NCBI GenBank assembly: GCA_002344215.1
Contig: DDSV01000022.1
Coordinates: forward strand, 8,925 to 72,924
Reading direction: 5' to 3'
DNA length: 64,000 nucleotides
Source: Akkermansiaceae bacterium UBA2381
Lineage (GTDB): Bacteria > Verrucomicrobiota > Verrucomicrobiia > Verrucomicrobiales > DEV007
Shown: one piece after another, positions 27,792-36,974 of the stretch
Numbering within the stretch: position 1 is the first letter of the stretch
How the letters are laid out: every line of letters starts with the position of its first letter
Translations under genes and position numbers: made by a program
The notes under the pieces: model-generated
Seen by the model: the letters and a program-made list of their open reading frames with translations, nothing else
Databases searched by the model: none
What the model was told of the DNA's origin: nothing

Positions 27792-30137
27792 TTACTGAAT
27801 AAAGAGGAACTGGCGGGTGTTGAGCATGGTCCAGACCATGCCGGTAACGGTCCCCGACTCGGGATCGGCAGCCCAGGCCTCACGGAAGACGGACATTTCC
27901 TCCGGCGTGGGATGACGACTCAGCATGGTCAGGTAGATTGTCTCGAGCCTGTCCTCGAATTTCTCACCCTTCATATCGCGCATCAGGACCGAATATTTAT
28001 TTGTCACCGAAGCAAGGGTCGCCCCGTTGAGCATGGCGAGCGCCTGGGTGATGGAGGCCTGATCGCTCGAATTCTCAACCAGTTCGCGATCGCTCTGACC
28101 AAACTCGCGAAGGAAGTGCCCGGGAGGCGAAGGCTGGGTGATCTCCGAGGCACGCCGCAGCCGATCACGGGTGACGCGGTCGAAATTCCGATAGGCGGTC
28201 TTGTCCTCCTTGGTTTTCACTTTCCACGCGGCTATCTCCGCGAGGCGTTTGGCCTCAAGACCGGCGCGGTGGGCGCTCTCGCGCTCCTCGAACATGGCGT
28301 CGATGAGTTGCTTGATAATGCCATCGCCTCCATCGCCAACCACTTCTGTCATTCCCTCGTCGAAATCGCGGCCGTCCGAGAGCAGGGTCGCCGCGAGCTC
28401 ACTCATGAGACGGACACCGGGATCTTCCGTCGACTTCCCACCGGGCTTCTCATCTGATGCCGACGATTTCGAGGCCGGTTCAACCTGAGGCTCGACCTTG
28501 AACTCAGCGAGCTTGCGCTGAAGCCCCTCGCGATAGACGACTTCCTCAATACGTTGATCGAGTTCTCCCTTGATCTTCTTTGCCTCGACTCCGGCCTGAC
28601 GGATGAGATCAGGATTTCCGGACTCACGTGCTTCGGCCACCTTGGCCTGTGCGGCCTCGATGCGGACGGAGAGCTCGGCCTGAATCTTGACAACCTCACG
28701 CATGTTTTTCAGAAACTGGGCGGGCGTCTGATCGTAGATTGATTCGGCGATGAGCTGCACCTCGGCGAGTTTTTTATCAGCAAGGAGTTGCCGACCCGGA
28801 TCTGGCCGGTCGGGTTCAGCCATCGTCATGGCGACCAGAGAATCCCAGATCTGTTCGGCGCTCATACGCCGGAGGATGGGTCCGGCGAATGGGTAAGGCG
28901 CTCCGGGCACGGGTTCCTCAAGGGAGGCTTCCCGTTGGTAAGCCTTTGTCTTGTAAAGGATGCGCTGAAAGGCCTGGAGGTCATAGTCGAGCGAAACCAT
29001 GAGCTGCTCGAGGTAATCCATCAGAGCGGCGTTGGAAGCCACCGTGTTCTCTTTAAAATCATCGACCGGCTCGACAAGACCGAGCCCGAAAGCACGCTTC
29101 CAGAGACGATTGACGATGACCTTGGTGAAGCGCGGATTCTCTTTGGAGGTGAGCCATTCACCAAAGGCGTGGATGGGATGCCCACTCCCGGAAAGAACGG
29201 CCTCGTTCCCGAACAGGGTCGAAGGCTTCACCACCTCGAGAGGGGCGGCATCGTCGTACTGATAGTCCTTGGGAAGGCGCAGCGCGCGGTCAGTGGAGTT
29301 GACGTTATTAAAACGGACAGGGAAAAGAATCTCCGATGCCGCCTTGCGCAGAGCGCCGTCCTCTCCTGCGTATTGGTTTTCCTCTTTCTTTTTCTTTCCT
29401 TTCGCGCCTCCCTTGCCTCCCTCGTTCTTTTTGAGGAGATTGAAAGCCTGTTGCTGAACGGGATGGCCGTTCGTCCCATTCATCCCGTAGGTAAAGGCGG
29501 AGAGATGGTAGTAATCCATCTGCGTCCAGGAATCGAAGGGATGATTGTGGCACTGGGCGCAAACGATCTGAGTCCCGAGGAAGATCTGGGTCGTGATCGC
29601 GAGGTTGTCGAGAGACATGCCGAAGTCGCGCAGATAATATCCGATGGCCGGATTCTCCCAACTGCTCCCGGAAGCGGTCACGAGGTCGTAAACGATCTCA
29701 TCGTAGGGTCGGTTCTTGCGGATACCCTCCTTGATCCACAGTTCGTAGGCGAGCCCGGCTCCAACGCTCTGGGCATTGCCCGAAATCGAGGTGCGCGAGC
29801 GAAGAACATCGGCATACCAGTTGTAGGTGTGGGACACATAACCGTCCGACCCGATTAACGCATCGACGAGAGCGGCGCGTTTTCCCGGATCCTTTGACTC
29901 CAGAAAGGTGAGGGTCTCGGTCTTGGTCGGGATGCGCCCGACGAGATCGAGAAAAAGGCGTCGCACGAAAACGCTGTCAGTCGTGTCGGCATTCGGCTTG
30001 AGATTCTCCTTCGCGATGCCCTCGAGAACAAGCTCATCAATGCGAGCCACCGAATCAGCGGGGGACTCAGCGCGCCCCGAATCCGGAACAGCGAGTAACA
30101 GTGAAAAAAGAAGGGCGAGGGCGGAAGATGCTTTCAT
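27792..30137 (-). CDS. DUF1549/DUF1553 (PSCyt2/PSD1) secreted protein
   Basis: The 781-residue protein starts with a signal peptide (KASSALALLFSLLLAVPDSG). Then comes the DUF1549 region (VFVRRLFLDLVGRIPT, FLGTQIVCAQCHNHPFDSW with a CxxCH pair that could hold a haem) and the DUF1553 region (RFTKVIVNRLWKRAFGLGLV, LMVSLDYDLQAFQRIL and MLSRHPTPEE). A charged coiled-coil-like insert lies between them. Paired with the DUF1501 gene downstream, it forms the standard PVC-type pair. The function is not established. The ATG at 30137 is chosen for the signal peptide. Confidence 0.9.
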   Translation of the reverse strand: MKASSALALLFSLLLAVPDSGRAESPADSVARIDELVLEGIAKENLKPNADTTDSVFVRRLFLDLVGRIPTKTETLTFLESKDPGKRAALVDALIGSDGYVSHTYNWYADVLRSRTSISGNAQSVGAGLAYELWIKEGIRKNRPYDEIVYDLVTASGSSWENPAIGYYLRDFGMSLDNLAITTQIFLGTQIVCAQCHNHPFDSWTQMDYYHLSAFTYGMNGTNGHPVQQQAFNLLKKNEGGKGGAKGKKKKEENQYAGEDGALRKAASEILFPVRFNNVNSTDRALRLPKDYQYDDAAPLEVVKPSTLFGNEAVLSGSGHPIHAFGEWLTSKENPRFTKVIVNRLWKRAFGLGLVEPVDDFKENTVASNAALMDYLEQLMVSLDYDLQAFQRILYKTKAYQREASLEEPVPGAPYPFAGPILRRMSAEQIWDSLVAMTMAEPDRPDPGRQLLADKKLAEVQLIAESIYDQTPAQFLKNMREVVKIQAELSVRIEAAQAKVAEARESGNPDLIRQAGVEAKKIKGELDQRIEEVVYREGLQRKLAEFKVEPQVEPASKSSASDEKPGGKSTEDPGVRLMSELAATLLSDGRDFDEGMTEVVGDGGDGIIKQLIDAMFEERESAHRAGLEAKRLAEIAAWKVKTKEDKTAYRNFDRVTRDRLRRASEITQPSPPGHFLREFGQSDRELVENSSDQASITQALAMLNGATLASVTNKYSVLMRDMKGEKFEDRLETIYLTMLSRHPTPEEMSVFREAWAADPESGTVTGMVWTMLNTRQFLFIQ

Positions 30138-30245
30138 GGAAAGGGACAGGGAGTAGACCCCGGTGGGACGGTTGAGTTTCTCACGCAATTGCGTGAAAAG
30201 CCATATTCCGGCAGTGCCGATGACTTTTCGTGCCTTTGATGAAGC

Positions 30246-31259
30246 TCAGCGCTTCAGTTCAGCGAAAATGAGTCGTCCGGCACTCGTCTGCACCGCGCCG
30301 GCGACAACGACATGCTGCAGGGTTCCGATATGCCGCTTTCCGTGATTGACGACGATCATGGTGCCATCAGGCAGATACCCGACCGCCTGATGGTCGTCTT
30401 TCCCCTCTTTGACCAGTTCGAGATCGAGCTCGTCGCCGGGAGAGACGATGGGACGCAGGGCGAGAGCAAGTTCGTTGAGATTCAGAACCGTGATCCCCTT
30501 GAGCCGTGCCACTTTTCCAAGGTTCGCGTCATTCGTGAGGATACGCGCTCCCATCAGGTCGGCGAGCTGAACCATCTTGGCGTCTGAGGAAAGACCGCTC
30601 TCGAAGGTCTCCTCGCGAATGACGATCTCGATATTCTCGGATCCCTTCATCGCATTGAGCGCATCAAGCCCCCGCTTTCCCCGGCTGCGTTTGATCTCGT
30701 CCGAGGAATCGGCCATTTTCTGAAGATCATCGAGGACAAATCGCGGCACGACGAGGGCACCGCCGAGGAATCCCGCCGCGCAGATGCCGGGAACGCGACC
30801 ATCGATGACGATATTTGTGTCGAGGAGAGTGGGCAGATCCTGAAGCGCATCCTGCCGGAAGCGGACGTAGGGAATGAGCAGGGAGAACTCCTCCCGCTTG
30901 CTCCGCAGCGCCAGCATGACCCCGATAAATCCGAAGGCGAGAAAGATGGCGAGATTAAAGATGTTTCCCGCAAGTTCAAACTGCTCCATCCACCCTGCCT
31001 TGAAGAAACCAATCCTCGTTACGAGCCAGGCACAAAGGAGACCGATGAGCAGGCCAAAGGTCCCGTGGGAGAAGGCCCGTATGGTGAAATGGCGCAGCAT
31101 CACGTCCAACACGATCACCAGGGACGAAAATCCAATTCCAAGGAGCGCTCCGAACCACCAGATGTTGGTGGCCTCGCCCATCGCCACCGACGCTCCGATA
31201 AACCCCGAGAGGAGCAGAAAAAGCATGCGGATGATGTTGAGTAGGGCGGCAGTGTTCAT
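30246..31259 (-). CDS. PIN-TRAM membrane-anchored protein (YacL-like)
   Basis: The 337-residue product has four N-terminal transmembrane helices (about 8-135), then a PIN nuclease domain. Its acidic residues lie in LPTLLDTNIVIDGRVPGI, SSDEIKRSRGKRGLDALN, and ILTNDANLGKVA with the typical second Asp. A C-terminal TRAM-like domain (about 285-337) ends with a KR tail. Family relatives are thought to cleave RNA. It is the gene after prmA on the same strand, separated by 51 bases. Confidence 0.85.
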   Translation of the reverse strand: MNTAALLNIIRMLFLLLSGFIGASVAMGEATNIWWFGALLGIGFSSLVIVLDVMLRHFTIRAFSHGTFGLLIGLLCAWLVTRIGFFKAGWMEQFELAGNIFNLAIFLAFGFIGVMLALRSKREEFSLLIPYVRFRQDALQDLPTLLDTNIVIDGRVPGICAAGFLGGALVVPRFVLDDLQKMADSSDEIKRSRGKRGLDALNAMKGSENIEIVIREETFESGLSSDAKMVQLADLMGARILTNDANLGKVARLKGITVLNLNELALALRPIVSPGDELDLELVKEGKDDHQAVGYLPDGTMIVVNHGKRHIGTLQHVVVAGAVQTSAGRLIFAELKR

Positions 31260-31310
31260 GAGAGCGGTCTCTGAAAAAGGAGAATATAGTGGCTCCCCCG
31301 CTTTTTGCGA

Positions 31311-32183
31311 TCAGGTGTTTTCCAGACCTCCCCGCGCCGCCATCCATTTTCCGCGACGAACAAAGTCCCGCAGAGGCAGTCCGGCCTCACCGGCTCCCGC
31401 AGTAATGGCCTCAGCCTGGGTCGCAAGGAATCCGGAAATGATCAGCTCCCCTCCCCTCTCAAGATGGGCCGGGAAGAGCGGGAAAAGCGCCGTGAGAAGA
31501 TTACTGAAGAGATTCGCCGCAATCAGATCAAATCGATTCTCCGGGTCAGCTCCCATCAGTTCGATGGCGTCCCCTTCCACAAATTCGATGAGGGAGGCGA
31601 CCCCGTGGCGCCCGGCATTTTGTCTGGCGTACTCGAGGGCCATGCCGTCATTTTCCACCGCAACAATGGAGGTGGCCCCGAGCTTTGCCGCAGCGATCGC
31701 CAGAATTCCGCTTCCGCAGCCGAGATCAAGGACCCGCCAGTTCCGTCCTTTGTGTCGTCCCGCAAAGTCGGCAAGAAATCTGAGGCACCCGGCCGTGGTC
31801 GGGTGGGCTCCCGTTCCAAAGGCGAGCTGAGGGGGAAAACTGAGAATGGCACGTTCCGGATACTCGGCCTGCAAAGTCGAGAGTGATTCCGCATCGTCGG
31901 TCCCGGCAACCAGAAGTGAGTCCCGGATTTTGATACGAATCCCCCCGTCCAGGGAGGTTTGCGGTTGCCACTGCCCGGGAAGAATGGCGGTAACGCGACC
32001 TCCATAGAGCTCCATCAAACTCTCGGCACCCGCCCGGTTGGCAGAATAGCTGGAGAGTCTCCAGCGCTTTCTCTTCACCGGTTTGTCGAGGACGTAGGAC
32101 ACTTCGGCGAGAATGAGCCGGGTTTCCCACTCATCGAGCCGGTCTTCATCGACATCCTTTGACCAGCAGTAGATCGTTTCCAC
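31311..32183 (-). CDS. prmA: Ribosomal protein L11 methyltransferase
   Basis: The 290-residue protein has PrmA motifs: an N-terminal domain, then ERAILSFPPQLAFGTGAHPTT, the SAM-binding VLDLGCGSGILAIAAAKLG, VAVENDGMALEYARQNAG and the NLFSNLL substrate motif (the N-x-x-x-x-L-L pattern of L11 methyltransferases). It trimethylates ribosomal protein L11. A GTG at 32183 seems to be the start. It is the last gene of the normal chromosome; the tRNA-Thr remnant and island boundary lie 0.2 kb upstream. Confidence 0.92.
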   Translation of the reverse strand: METIYCWSKDVDEDRLDEWETRLILAEVSYVLDKPVKRKRWRLSSYSANRAGAESLMELYGGRVTAILPGQWQPQTSLDGGIRIKIRDSLLVAGTDDAESLSTLQAEYPERAILSFPPQLAFGTGAHPTTAGCLRFLADFAGRHKGRNWRVLDLGCGSGILAIAAAKLGATSIVAVENDGMALEYARQNAGRHGVASLIEFVEGDAIELMGADPENRFDLIAANLFSNLLTALFPLFPAHLERGGELIISGFLATQAEAITAGAGEAGLPLRDFVRRGKWMAARGGLENT

Positions 32184-32253
32184 AGGTTTACCCCTCTATC
32201 GGCAGAATGTTGCTCAAGCCGGTCGGTTTGGGAACCACGTTCCTCGTCCGGCG

Positions 32254-32289
32254 GGACGCGTTCAATAAAAATGAAAGCCAACTGTCGGA
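32254..32289 (-). repeat. Partial second copy of the tRNA-Thr 3'-end flank
   Basis: The stretch around TTCAATAAAAATGAAAGCC with AACTGTCGGA repeats, almost base for base, the sequence at 32395-32427, but stops before the T-loop. The 30 bases before both copies are also alike (CCGGTCGGTT and CTCGTCCG motifs). It looks like a shorter duplicate of the attachment region, left by a separate insertion or excision about 140 bases away from the main scar. Confidence 0.55.
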
Positions 32290-32413
32290 TTAAGTGGCTG
32301 CGCCACTTGCGCGGTTAGCTCCTCTACGTTTCGGGTTTTGTTAACCGCTTTCGCGGAAGGGGCACGCGAACCGGTCGGTTCTCGTCCGATGGAACGCATT
32401 CAATAAAAATGAA

Positions 32414-32457
32414 AGCCAACTGTCGGACTCGAACCGACGACCGGCTGATTACAAATC
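32414..32457 (-). tRNA. tRNA-Thr(TGT) 3'-half remnant (attachment-site scar)
   Basis: Read on the minus strand, 32457 to 32414 gives the anticodon loop TTTGTAA (anticodon TGT), the 3' anticodon-stem arm TCAGC, a variable region, a T-arm with stem GTCGG/CCGAC around TTCGAGT, and the acceptor 3' strand AGTTGGCT. The 5' half is missing: the bases before the loop do not pair with the 3' arm and are AT-rich. This is half of a tRNA gene, the expected att duplicate left where an element integrated at a tRNA 3' end. It is not a functional tRNA. Confidence 0.75.
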
Positions 32458-32910
32458 CATTTTTATAGCATGGTAATTAGGATATTACGAGATAATATTC
32501 AGAAATTCCTCTTAAATTAGCTCATTTCCGCCATATTCTTCCCGTCTAATCGTTATTTAATCGTTACAAAAATTGAGCCGATCGGTAGGCTCGCGCGCTG
32601 CGCTGTTCGCCGGGCCGCTATCAGCCGCCTCTTGCTGCGACTTTCCGATTGAATTGGTCCCGCCACAAGATCCCTGCGAACACTCAGTCAAAAAAAATTC
32701 CTATTCTCTTTCTAAGGAAAGCTGGCTTGGCGGCGTCTGAGTTTGTGATGGAGATTAACTTTCATCAGAATCCCTCTCAGGAGGCATGCGTCGCAGGGCC
32801 GAAAAATAGATCGGCCATCGATCCCACCGTTGTTGTCAACTTCCTCAAGTTGGGGCTCGTAGCGGACATTGTTCCGGCAAATTCTCGAGCCAACTATACA
32901 GGATATAACG
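32458..32910. other. Gap after the tRNA scar: no confident gene
   Basis: The first 120 bases are AT-rich, unlike the chromosome to the left. A 98-codon plus-strand reading frame (32649-32945) covers the second half and overlaps the start of the HTH gene, but it lacks a good start context and recognisable motifs. I see no confident gene here. The region may hold the regulatory end of the element, next to the excisionase-like gene. Confidence 0.4.
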
Positions 32911-33135
32911 GTGATCCAGTTAACCAGAATCTCGCGCGTCTCTAAGGACCTGGGAGTTTCCGAACGGATCATCGGCGAGTGGATCTCGAAAGGGATCCTG
33001 AGGCACTATCGTGTCGGCCGGTTGGTGTTTCTCGACCCTATGGAGGTCGTCGAGGACATCAAGTCTCACTCCGCCACCCACTCACCGGCCCTGTCCGCCG
33101 ATGAGGAAACCGAGGAGGTTTCAGACAGCGTCTGA
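32911..33135 (+). CDS. Excisionase-like HTH protein
   Basis: The 74-residue product reads ISRVSKDLGVSERIIGEWIS then KGILRHYRVGRLVFLDPMEV, the pattern of MerR-like winged-helix DNA-binding domains of the AlpA/excisionase family. A GTG start at 32911 is preceded by AGGA at a suitable distance; a longer TTG-initiated version is less likely. It is the first gene after the tRNA scar, a common place for a directionality factor. No integrase gene is seen beside it. Confidence 0.6.
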   Translation: MIQLTRISRVSKDLGVSERIIGEWISKGILRHYRVGRLVFLDPMEVVEDIKSHSATHSPALSADEETEEVSDSV

Positions 33136-33142
33136 GACCCCG

Positions 33143-33178
33143 GAACTCCCCCGACTCAATGTCGAGTTTGGGGAGTTC
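33143..33178. promoter_or_regulatory. Strong stem-loop between the HTH and replication genes
   Basis: GAACTCCCC at 33143-33151 and GGGGAGTTC at 33170-33178 pair perfectly, with a further ACTC/GAGT pairing inside. This gives a long stem 8 bases after the HTH gene stop. It could end transcription, or be part of a replication origin for the initiator downstream. The bases following are A-rich, not T-rich, so a simple terminator is not the best reading. The rest of the 424-base gap to the rep gene holds other GC-rich short hairpins and no gene I trust. Confidence 0.45.
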
Positions 33179-33559
33179 AAAACTAACAAACACAAAAAAG
33201 CCTCTATCACCGCCATGAACCAACTCCTTGAAATGACCACCACCCCCTTCGCCAGCCACCGCCTCAACCAGGTGATGGAATCGGATCGTCGGGGTTCCAG
33301 CCTTCCACGGCACCGGACCATTCATGGGGGCGAGTCCAGGCAAGGTGCGAAGGAAACCGATGCACCCTCGCATGCCGCTATCGCGGCGGGCGGCACGGTG
33401 CCCTCTGACGAGGTCAGCGCCAGCGCCAATGCGGAATTCCCCATTGGCCGGAGCAAGTGGCCCCGTCGAGCCCGACAGCTACGCCGGCGGATCAATTCCG
33501 CCACCATAACTCCGCAGGCCTCGTGCTCGAAGGAGTCTTTGAAAACTAGAAAAAATAGA

Positions 33560-34651
33560 ATGATCGACACCATTAATGTCAAAGCTTCGCTCCCGGTCCT
33601 TCGCGACCGGGAAGAGGAGCTCCTGCGGAATGAATCATCGTTGTGGGCCAATCGGTCAGAACGGATGTTCCATTCCTTCTCCGAAACGTGGCACGATGAG
33701 ATTCGCGCCCGTCACCGCGATAGCGGATTCAAGGCGACCGTGAAGGACGGAACCCTGACCAAAGCCCAGGCATCCCTGCCAAGGCTTCTTCATGGATCCA
33801 ACGGTAGGCTGATCAAGACTCCAAACGAACTCGAACGAGCTAGTTCTGCCTTCGTTAGCCATCTTTGGTTCTTGAATCATAGGGCGACGATGGATGACCT
33901 GAAGATCGATCGCCTCGATCTCGTGCTAAACCTGCCACTCGACCCACGAGTGGTATTGCCGCTTCATCGGTATGCTAAGCACCCGATGATCGACCTCGAA
34001 ACTCAGGATTACTACAACACTCCTCCGAAGAAGCGCCGGGGAAAGAGGCCGTACAAACTGGCTGACCTCAACACGGTGCGCATCCACGGAAGCCGGACTA
34101 CCATCCAATTTTACGACAAGGTTCGTGAGATCCTGGGTGGCAAGTCGGGAGACTGGCCAGAGCACAGCCGTTGCACCCGGGTCGAAATCCAGCTTCGGGG
34201 TGCCAAGCACATCGCGGAGACACTCGGATACAAAGATCGGGACTGCGTCAGGTTCGACCAGCTCGATTTTCGAGCGTGCTATCTTGCTTACCGTCGCATC
34301 CTGATGAGGTTCGACGAGAATGGAAGCGTGCCGGTCTTTATGCCGAATAACGTCTCGTTTTTGGCCATTCTAGAGCGCCATCCCGAGACATGGAAGACGC
34401 TTGGCGATATGCGTCCCATTGATTGGTGGCGACACTCTACTGGTCCCTCGCGAAAGCGGTTCCGGGAGGTTAGGAGAGACGTCGGGAAGATGCTGCTCGA
34501 GCTTGAACAGTTCCGCTGGGCCGATCATCTGCCAGAGGATCGTCTTCCCGACGTAATAGAGGTCGGAGAGGATGGAAGTGAGAGAAGGATCTCCAGTCCC
34601 TGGAGCTTCCGTATCATATCGGGACTTCCCGGTCCAATGTTCCGCGGGTAA
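33560..34651 (+). CDS. Phage gpII/X-like replication initiation protein
   Basis: The 363-residue product starts MIDTINVKASLPV, the opening typical of phage/plasmid replication initiators of the filamentous-phage gene II/X type. Later motifs fit: DRLDLVLNLPLDPR, LNTVRIHGSRTTIQFYDKV (Tyr and Lys of a Y-x-K nicking motif) and CTRVEIQLRGAKHIAE. Such proteins nick one DNA strand to start rolling-circle replication. The ATG at 33560 is chosen over upstream in-frame starts, since the 180 residues before it are low-complexity. The family call is inferred from motifs. Confidence 0.6.
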   Translation: MIDTINVKASLPVLRDREEELLRNESSLWANRSERMFHSFSETWHDEIRARHRDSGFKATVKDGTLTKAQASLPRLLHGSNGRLIKTPNELERASSAFVSHLWFLNHRATMDDLKIDRLDLVLNLPLDPRVVLPLHRYAKHPMIDLETQDYYNTPPKKRRGKRPYKLADLNTVRIHGSRTTIQFYDKVREILGGKSGDWPEHSRCTRVEIQLRGAKHIAETLGYKDRDCVRFDQLDFRACYLAYRRILMRFDENGSVPVFMPNNVSFLAILERHPETWKTLGDMRPIDWWRHSTGPSRKRFREVRRDVGKMLLELEQFRWADHLPEDRLPDVIEVGEDGSERRISSPWSFRIISGLPGPMFRG

Positions 34652-35141
34652 CAGCTTGGTTCCGGCGGCAGGGTACTTCTGCTGCCGGAGCCTTCTCGTC
34701 CTCATTTCTCTTCCGAATTCAAGTTCATGCGCCCCCTACATAACAGTCGAAAGCGAGCTCATAATTTAAGCTCCCCACCACCACCCATAGCTCTTTCGAT
34801 GACCACCTCTCTGCTCCTCGTTCCTTCCTTCACGACCATCCTCAATGAGCTCTCGCAAGCATCATGGTCGTCGGAAATGCCGGGGGAAAGAGAGCTCTCA
34901 TTTGCTTCCTTCAATATCGGTGGTGGGCACGGCCCTCGCGACTCTCATGCATCTACGGAACCGGCAACAGACTCCTGCATCCTCCGACACGAATCTCCGG
35001 GGCATCGTGCCCTGTATGAACTCCACCTACCACTTTCCTGCAAGACGACTTCCCCACACTCCAGGGGGAGTCGCTCCTGCACGACGCCGAGGTGTTACAC
35101 CGGTAGCTCCCTCGCCACCACTACCTCTCACCGGACCACCG
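34652..35141 (+). ncRNA. Hairpin-rich non-coding module, copy 1 (candidate structured RNA or origin)
   Basis: Between the rep gene and the radical SAM core lie many inverted repeats. A hairpin at 34661-34689 (TCCGGCGGCAG/CTGCTGCCGGA) is followed by the shared motif at 34724-34785. Then come a long-range pair, CCCACCACC near 34775 with GGTGGTGGG at 34919-34927, with nested GAGCTCTC/GAGAGCTC and ACGACCAT/ATGGTCGT, and hairpins at 35047-35072, 35091-35101 and 35129-35144. The last ends on the GTG I take as the next start. The reading frames here have low-complexity products. Whether it acts as RNA or DNA is unknown. Confidence 0.4.
34724..34785 (+). repeat. Shared 62-base motif, copy 1
   Basis: By ungapped hand alignment about 47 of 62 positions match the copy at 36336-36397. 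The best conserved parts are TCATGC, ATAACA, CGAGCTCA, TTTAAGC and CACCACC. It lies 72 bases after the rep gene. Confidence 0.6.
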
Positions 35142-36188
35142 GTGAGCATCCCGCTTTCCCCGTGGGAACGCAGGGCCACGATCCAGCCGAACAACTTCCG
35201 GTTCAAGAGCCTCTCGAACTGGTCATTCAACATCGCTGTCGGATGCACGCATGGCTGCCGCTTCTGCTATGTCCCCAGCGTTTCCACAATCAAACTTTCT
35301 CCACAGCTCGAGAAGCTCGGAGTAAAGTATCCGGATGCCCAGTGGGGCGACTACGTCTACCTGCGCAGGTGGGACGAGGAGCTGTTCCTTCGTTCTCTCT
35401 GGCAGGCGGAAAACACGCCCGTCGACGAGCTCAATCCCGACGGAAACCGGGCAGTCATCTACTGCTCGACGACGGACCCCTACCAGGTGCTCGGGCACCC
35501 GGACCCCGGGATGCGGCCCAAGCTGGCAGACCATGCCTCCCACCTTGTCCGTCGATCTCTGGAGCTCATCCGTGACGAGTCCACACTCAACGTGCGGATT
35601 CTGACCAGAAGCCCCCGGGCACGCCGTGACTTCGAGCTGTATCGAAGTTTCGGTAATCGCCTCGTCTTCGGCATGTCTCTGCCGACGCTCAATAACAATC
35701 TGGCGAAAGTCTACGAGCCACATGCTCCTTCACCCTCCCATCGCCTGAAAACGCTGCAGGAGGCCAAGGAAGCGGGACTGCACGTCTATGTCGCCATGGC
35801 TCCTGCCTACCCTTACTGGGAAGGACAGGACCTACACATTACTCTCACGGTAATTCGTGAGCTGGACCCTATCACGGTCTTTCACAAGCCCATCAATATC
35901 CGGGCGGAGAACGTCCGGAGGATCGCGGAGCATGCTCTCTCCCTTGGAGTGACAGTGAAGACCGATGTCTTCGATACGAGGGAGAGCTGGGCGGACTACG
36001 CCTTGCACGCCCTGTATCTGGTCGAGATCATCGCCGAAGAGCTCGGCATGACCGATCGTCTTCACCTCTGGCCCGACAAGAGCCTGGGGTCGAAGTGGAT
36101 GCTCAAGCGGTTGCAGAATCCGAAGGAACATCTAAGTTGGCTTAACCACTGGTGGACCCGCATTAGCGAGTGGTCGGCCGTGGATTGA
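35142..36188 (+). CDS. Radical SAM protein, spore-photoproduct-lyase-like
   Basis: The 348-residue product (from a GTG at 35142) has NNFRFKSLSNWSFNIAVG and then the 4Fe-4S motif CTHGCRFCYVP, with Cys35, 39 and 42 in the C-x3-C-x2-C radical SAM pattern. The following layout (VIYCSTTDPYQVL, LNVRILTRSPRARRDFELY, RLVFGMSLPTL) fits the SPL/Rv2578c-like branch. It probably cleaves SAM to make a radical for an unknown substrate, perhaps nucleic acid. An ATG at 35016 would lengthen it by 42 low-complexity residues and place coding over hairpins. It ends at a terminator-like stem. Confidence 0.75.
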   Translation: MSIPLSPWERRATIQPNNFRFKSLSNWSFNIAVGCTHGCRFCYVPSVSTIKLSPQLEKLGVKYPDAQWGDYVYLRRWDEELFLRSLWQAENTPVDELNPDGNRAVIYCSTTDPYQVLGHPDPGMRPKLADHASHLVRRSLELIRDESTLNVRILTRSPRARRDFELYRSFGNRLVFGMSLPTLNNNLAKVYEPHAPSPSHRLKTLQEAKEAGLHVYVAMAPAYPYWEGQDLHITLTVIRELDPITVFHKPINIRAENVRRIAEHALSLGVTVKTDVFDTRESWADYALHALYLVEIIAEELGMTDRLHLWPDKSLGSKWMLKRLQNPKEHLSWLNHWWTRISEWSAVD

Positions 36189-36198
36189 TCCCTCCTCC

Positions 36199-36237
36199 GG
36201 GCCCGGTCTGCTTCGGCGGCCCGGGCCCAATTTCTTT
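36199..36237 (+). terminator. Rho-independent terminator after the radical SAM gene
   Basis: GGGCCCGG at 36199-36206 pairs with CCGGGCCC at 36221-36228, with a TTCGGC-containing loop between, and is followed by AATTTCTTT. It starts 11 bases after the stop codon. Confidence 0.75.
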
Positions 36238-36335
36238 GGAGACGTCAGCCGCCTAGGAGAGCTGTCAACGTGGAAACTGTCCGCCACCATTGCCCGGTCG
36301 ACGCACTAAAGCACCTCGGCCGACCAACTTTCGAG

Positions 36336-36397
36336 CTCATGCTCCCCTCTAATAACACCCGAATACGAGCTCAAATTTTAAGCACCACATCACCACC
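36336..36397 (+). repeat. Shared 62-base motif, copy 2
   Basis: Matches the copy at 34724-34785 at about 47 of 62 positions in an ungapped hand alignment. It lies about 100 bases after the terminator of the radical SAM gene, so each copy follows one gene of the pair. Confidence 0.6.
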
Positions 36398-36974
36398 TCC
36401 CAACTCTACCAGCTTAGCTCCCTTCTGATTCCGAACCTCACCATCATCACCGTAGGCACCTCGCTGAAGTTACGAGAGTCACTTTCACAAGTGCTCCATT
36501 CGAAACAACGTGGGGGAGCTTGCGACTCCACGTTGTGGAGGTCCCAGGTGTGGTCTTGCCGGGCGCGACGAGGGCGTAGCCCGTAGGAGCGTCCCGAGCA
36601 CACCACACCAGGGACGACTGGGAGACAGAACAAATACTCGGCAGGCCCCTCCCTTCTCCTCCTACCATGGAACCGCTGCTTTCCTTCGGAACCTCACGGG
36701 CCAGTTCGGTGAAGTAGAGCTATAGGTCCCGCAGAATGATAAGGGTGTTTCGAATACCTCCACCTCCGGCCCGACACGCCGCTTGCTCGAAGTAGTGCTC
36801 TTGCCAGACCCCCAGAAGCATTTCGATTAGCTATAGCTCGCACTGCATCGGTGCCCAGCGCCACCATTTCGGAAAGCTGTCTGCGGCCGAATCCAGAGGT
36901 AACACGATAGACGTTTGAACAGCATTGAAGATCAAGCGCATAGCTACTACCACGGCAATCCTCCAGCACTCACC

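Noticed and set aside
28788..29858. Plus-strand frame of 356 residues opposite the DUF1549/DUF1553 gene
   Set aside because: Shadow of a confident minus-strand gene; composition is not protein-like.
32414..32457. A complete tRNA-Thr gene
   Set aside because: The D-arm, the 5' acceptor strand and the 5' anticodon stem are missing; only the 3' half is present.
34727..35575. Plus-strand frame of 282 residues overlapping the radical SAM start
   Set aside because: Low-complexity Ser/Thr/Pro product in a different frame from the radical SAM core, covering the hairpin module.
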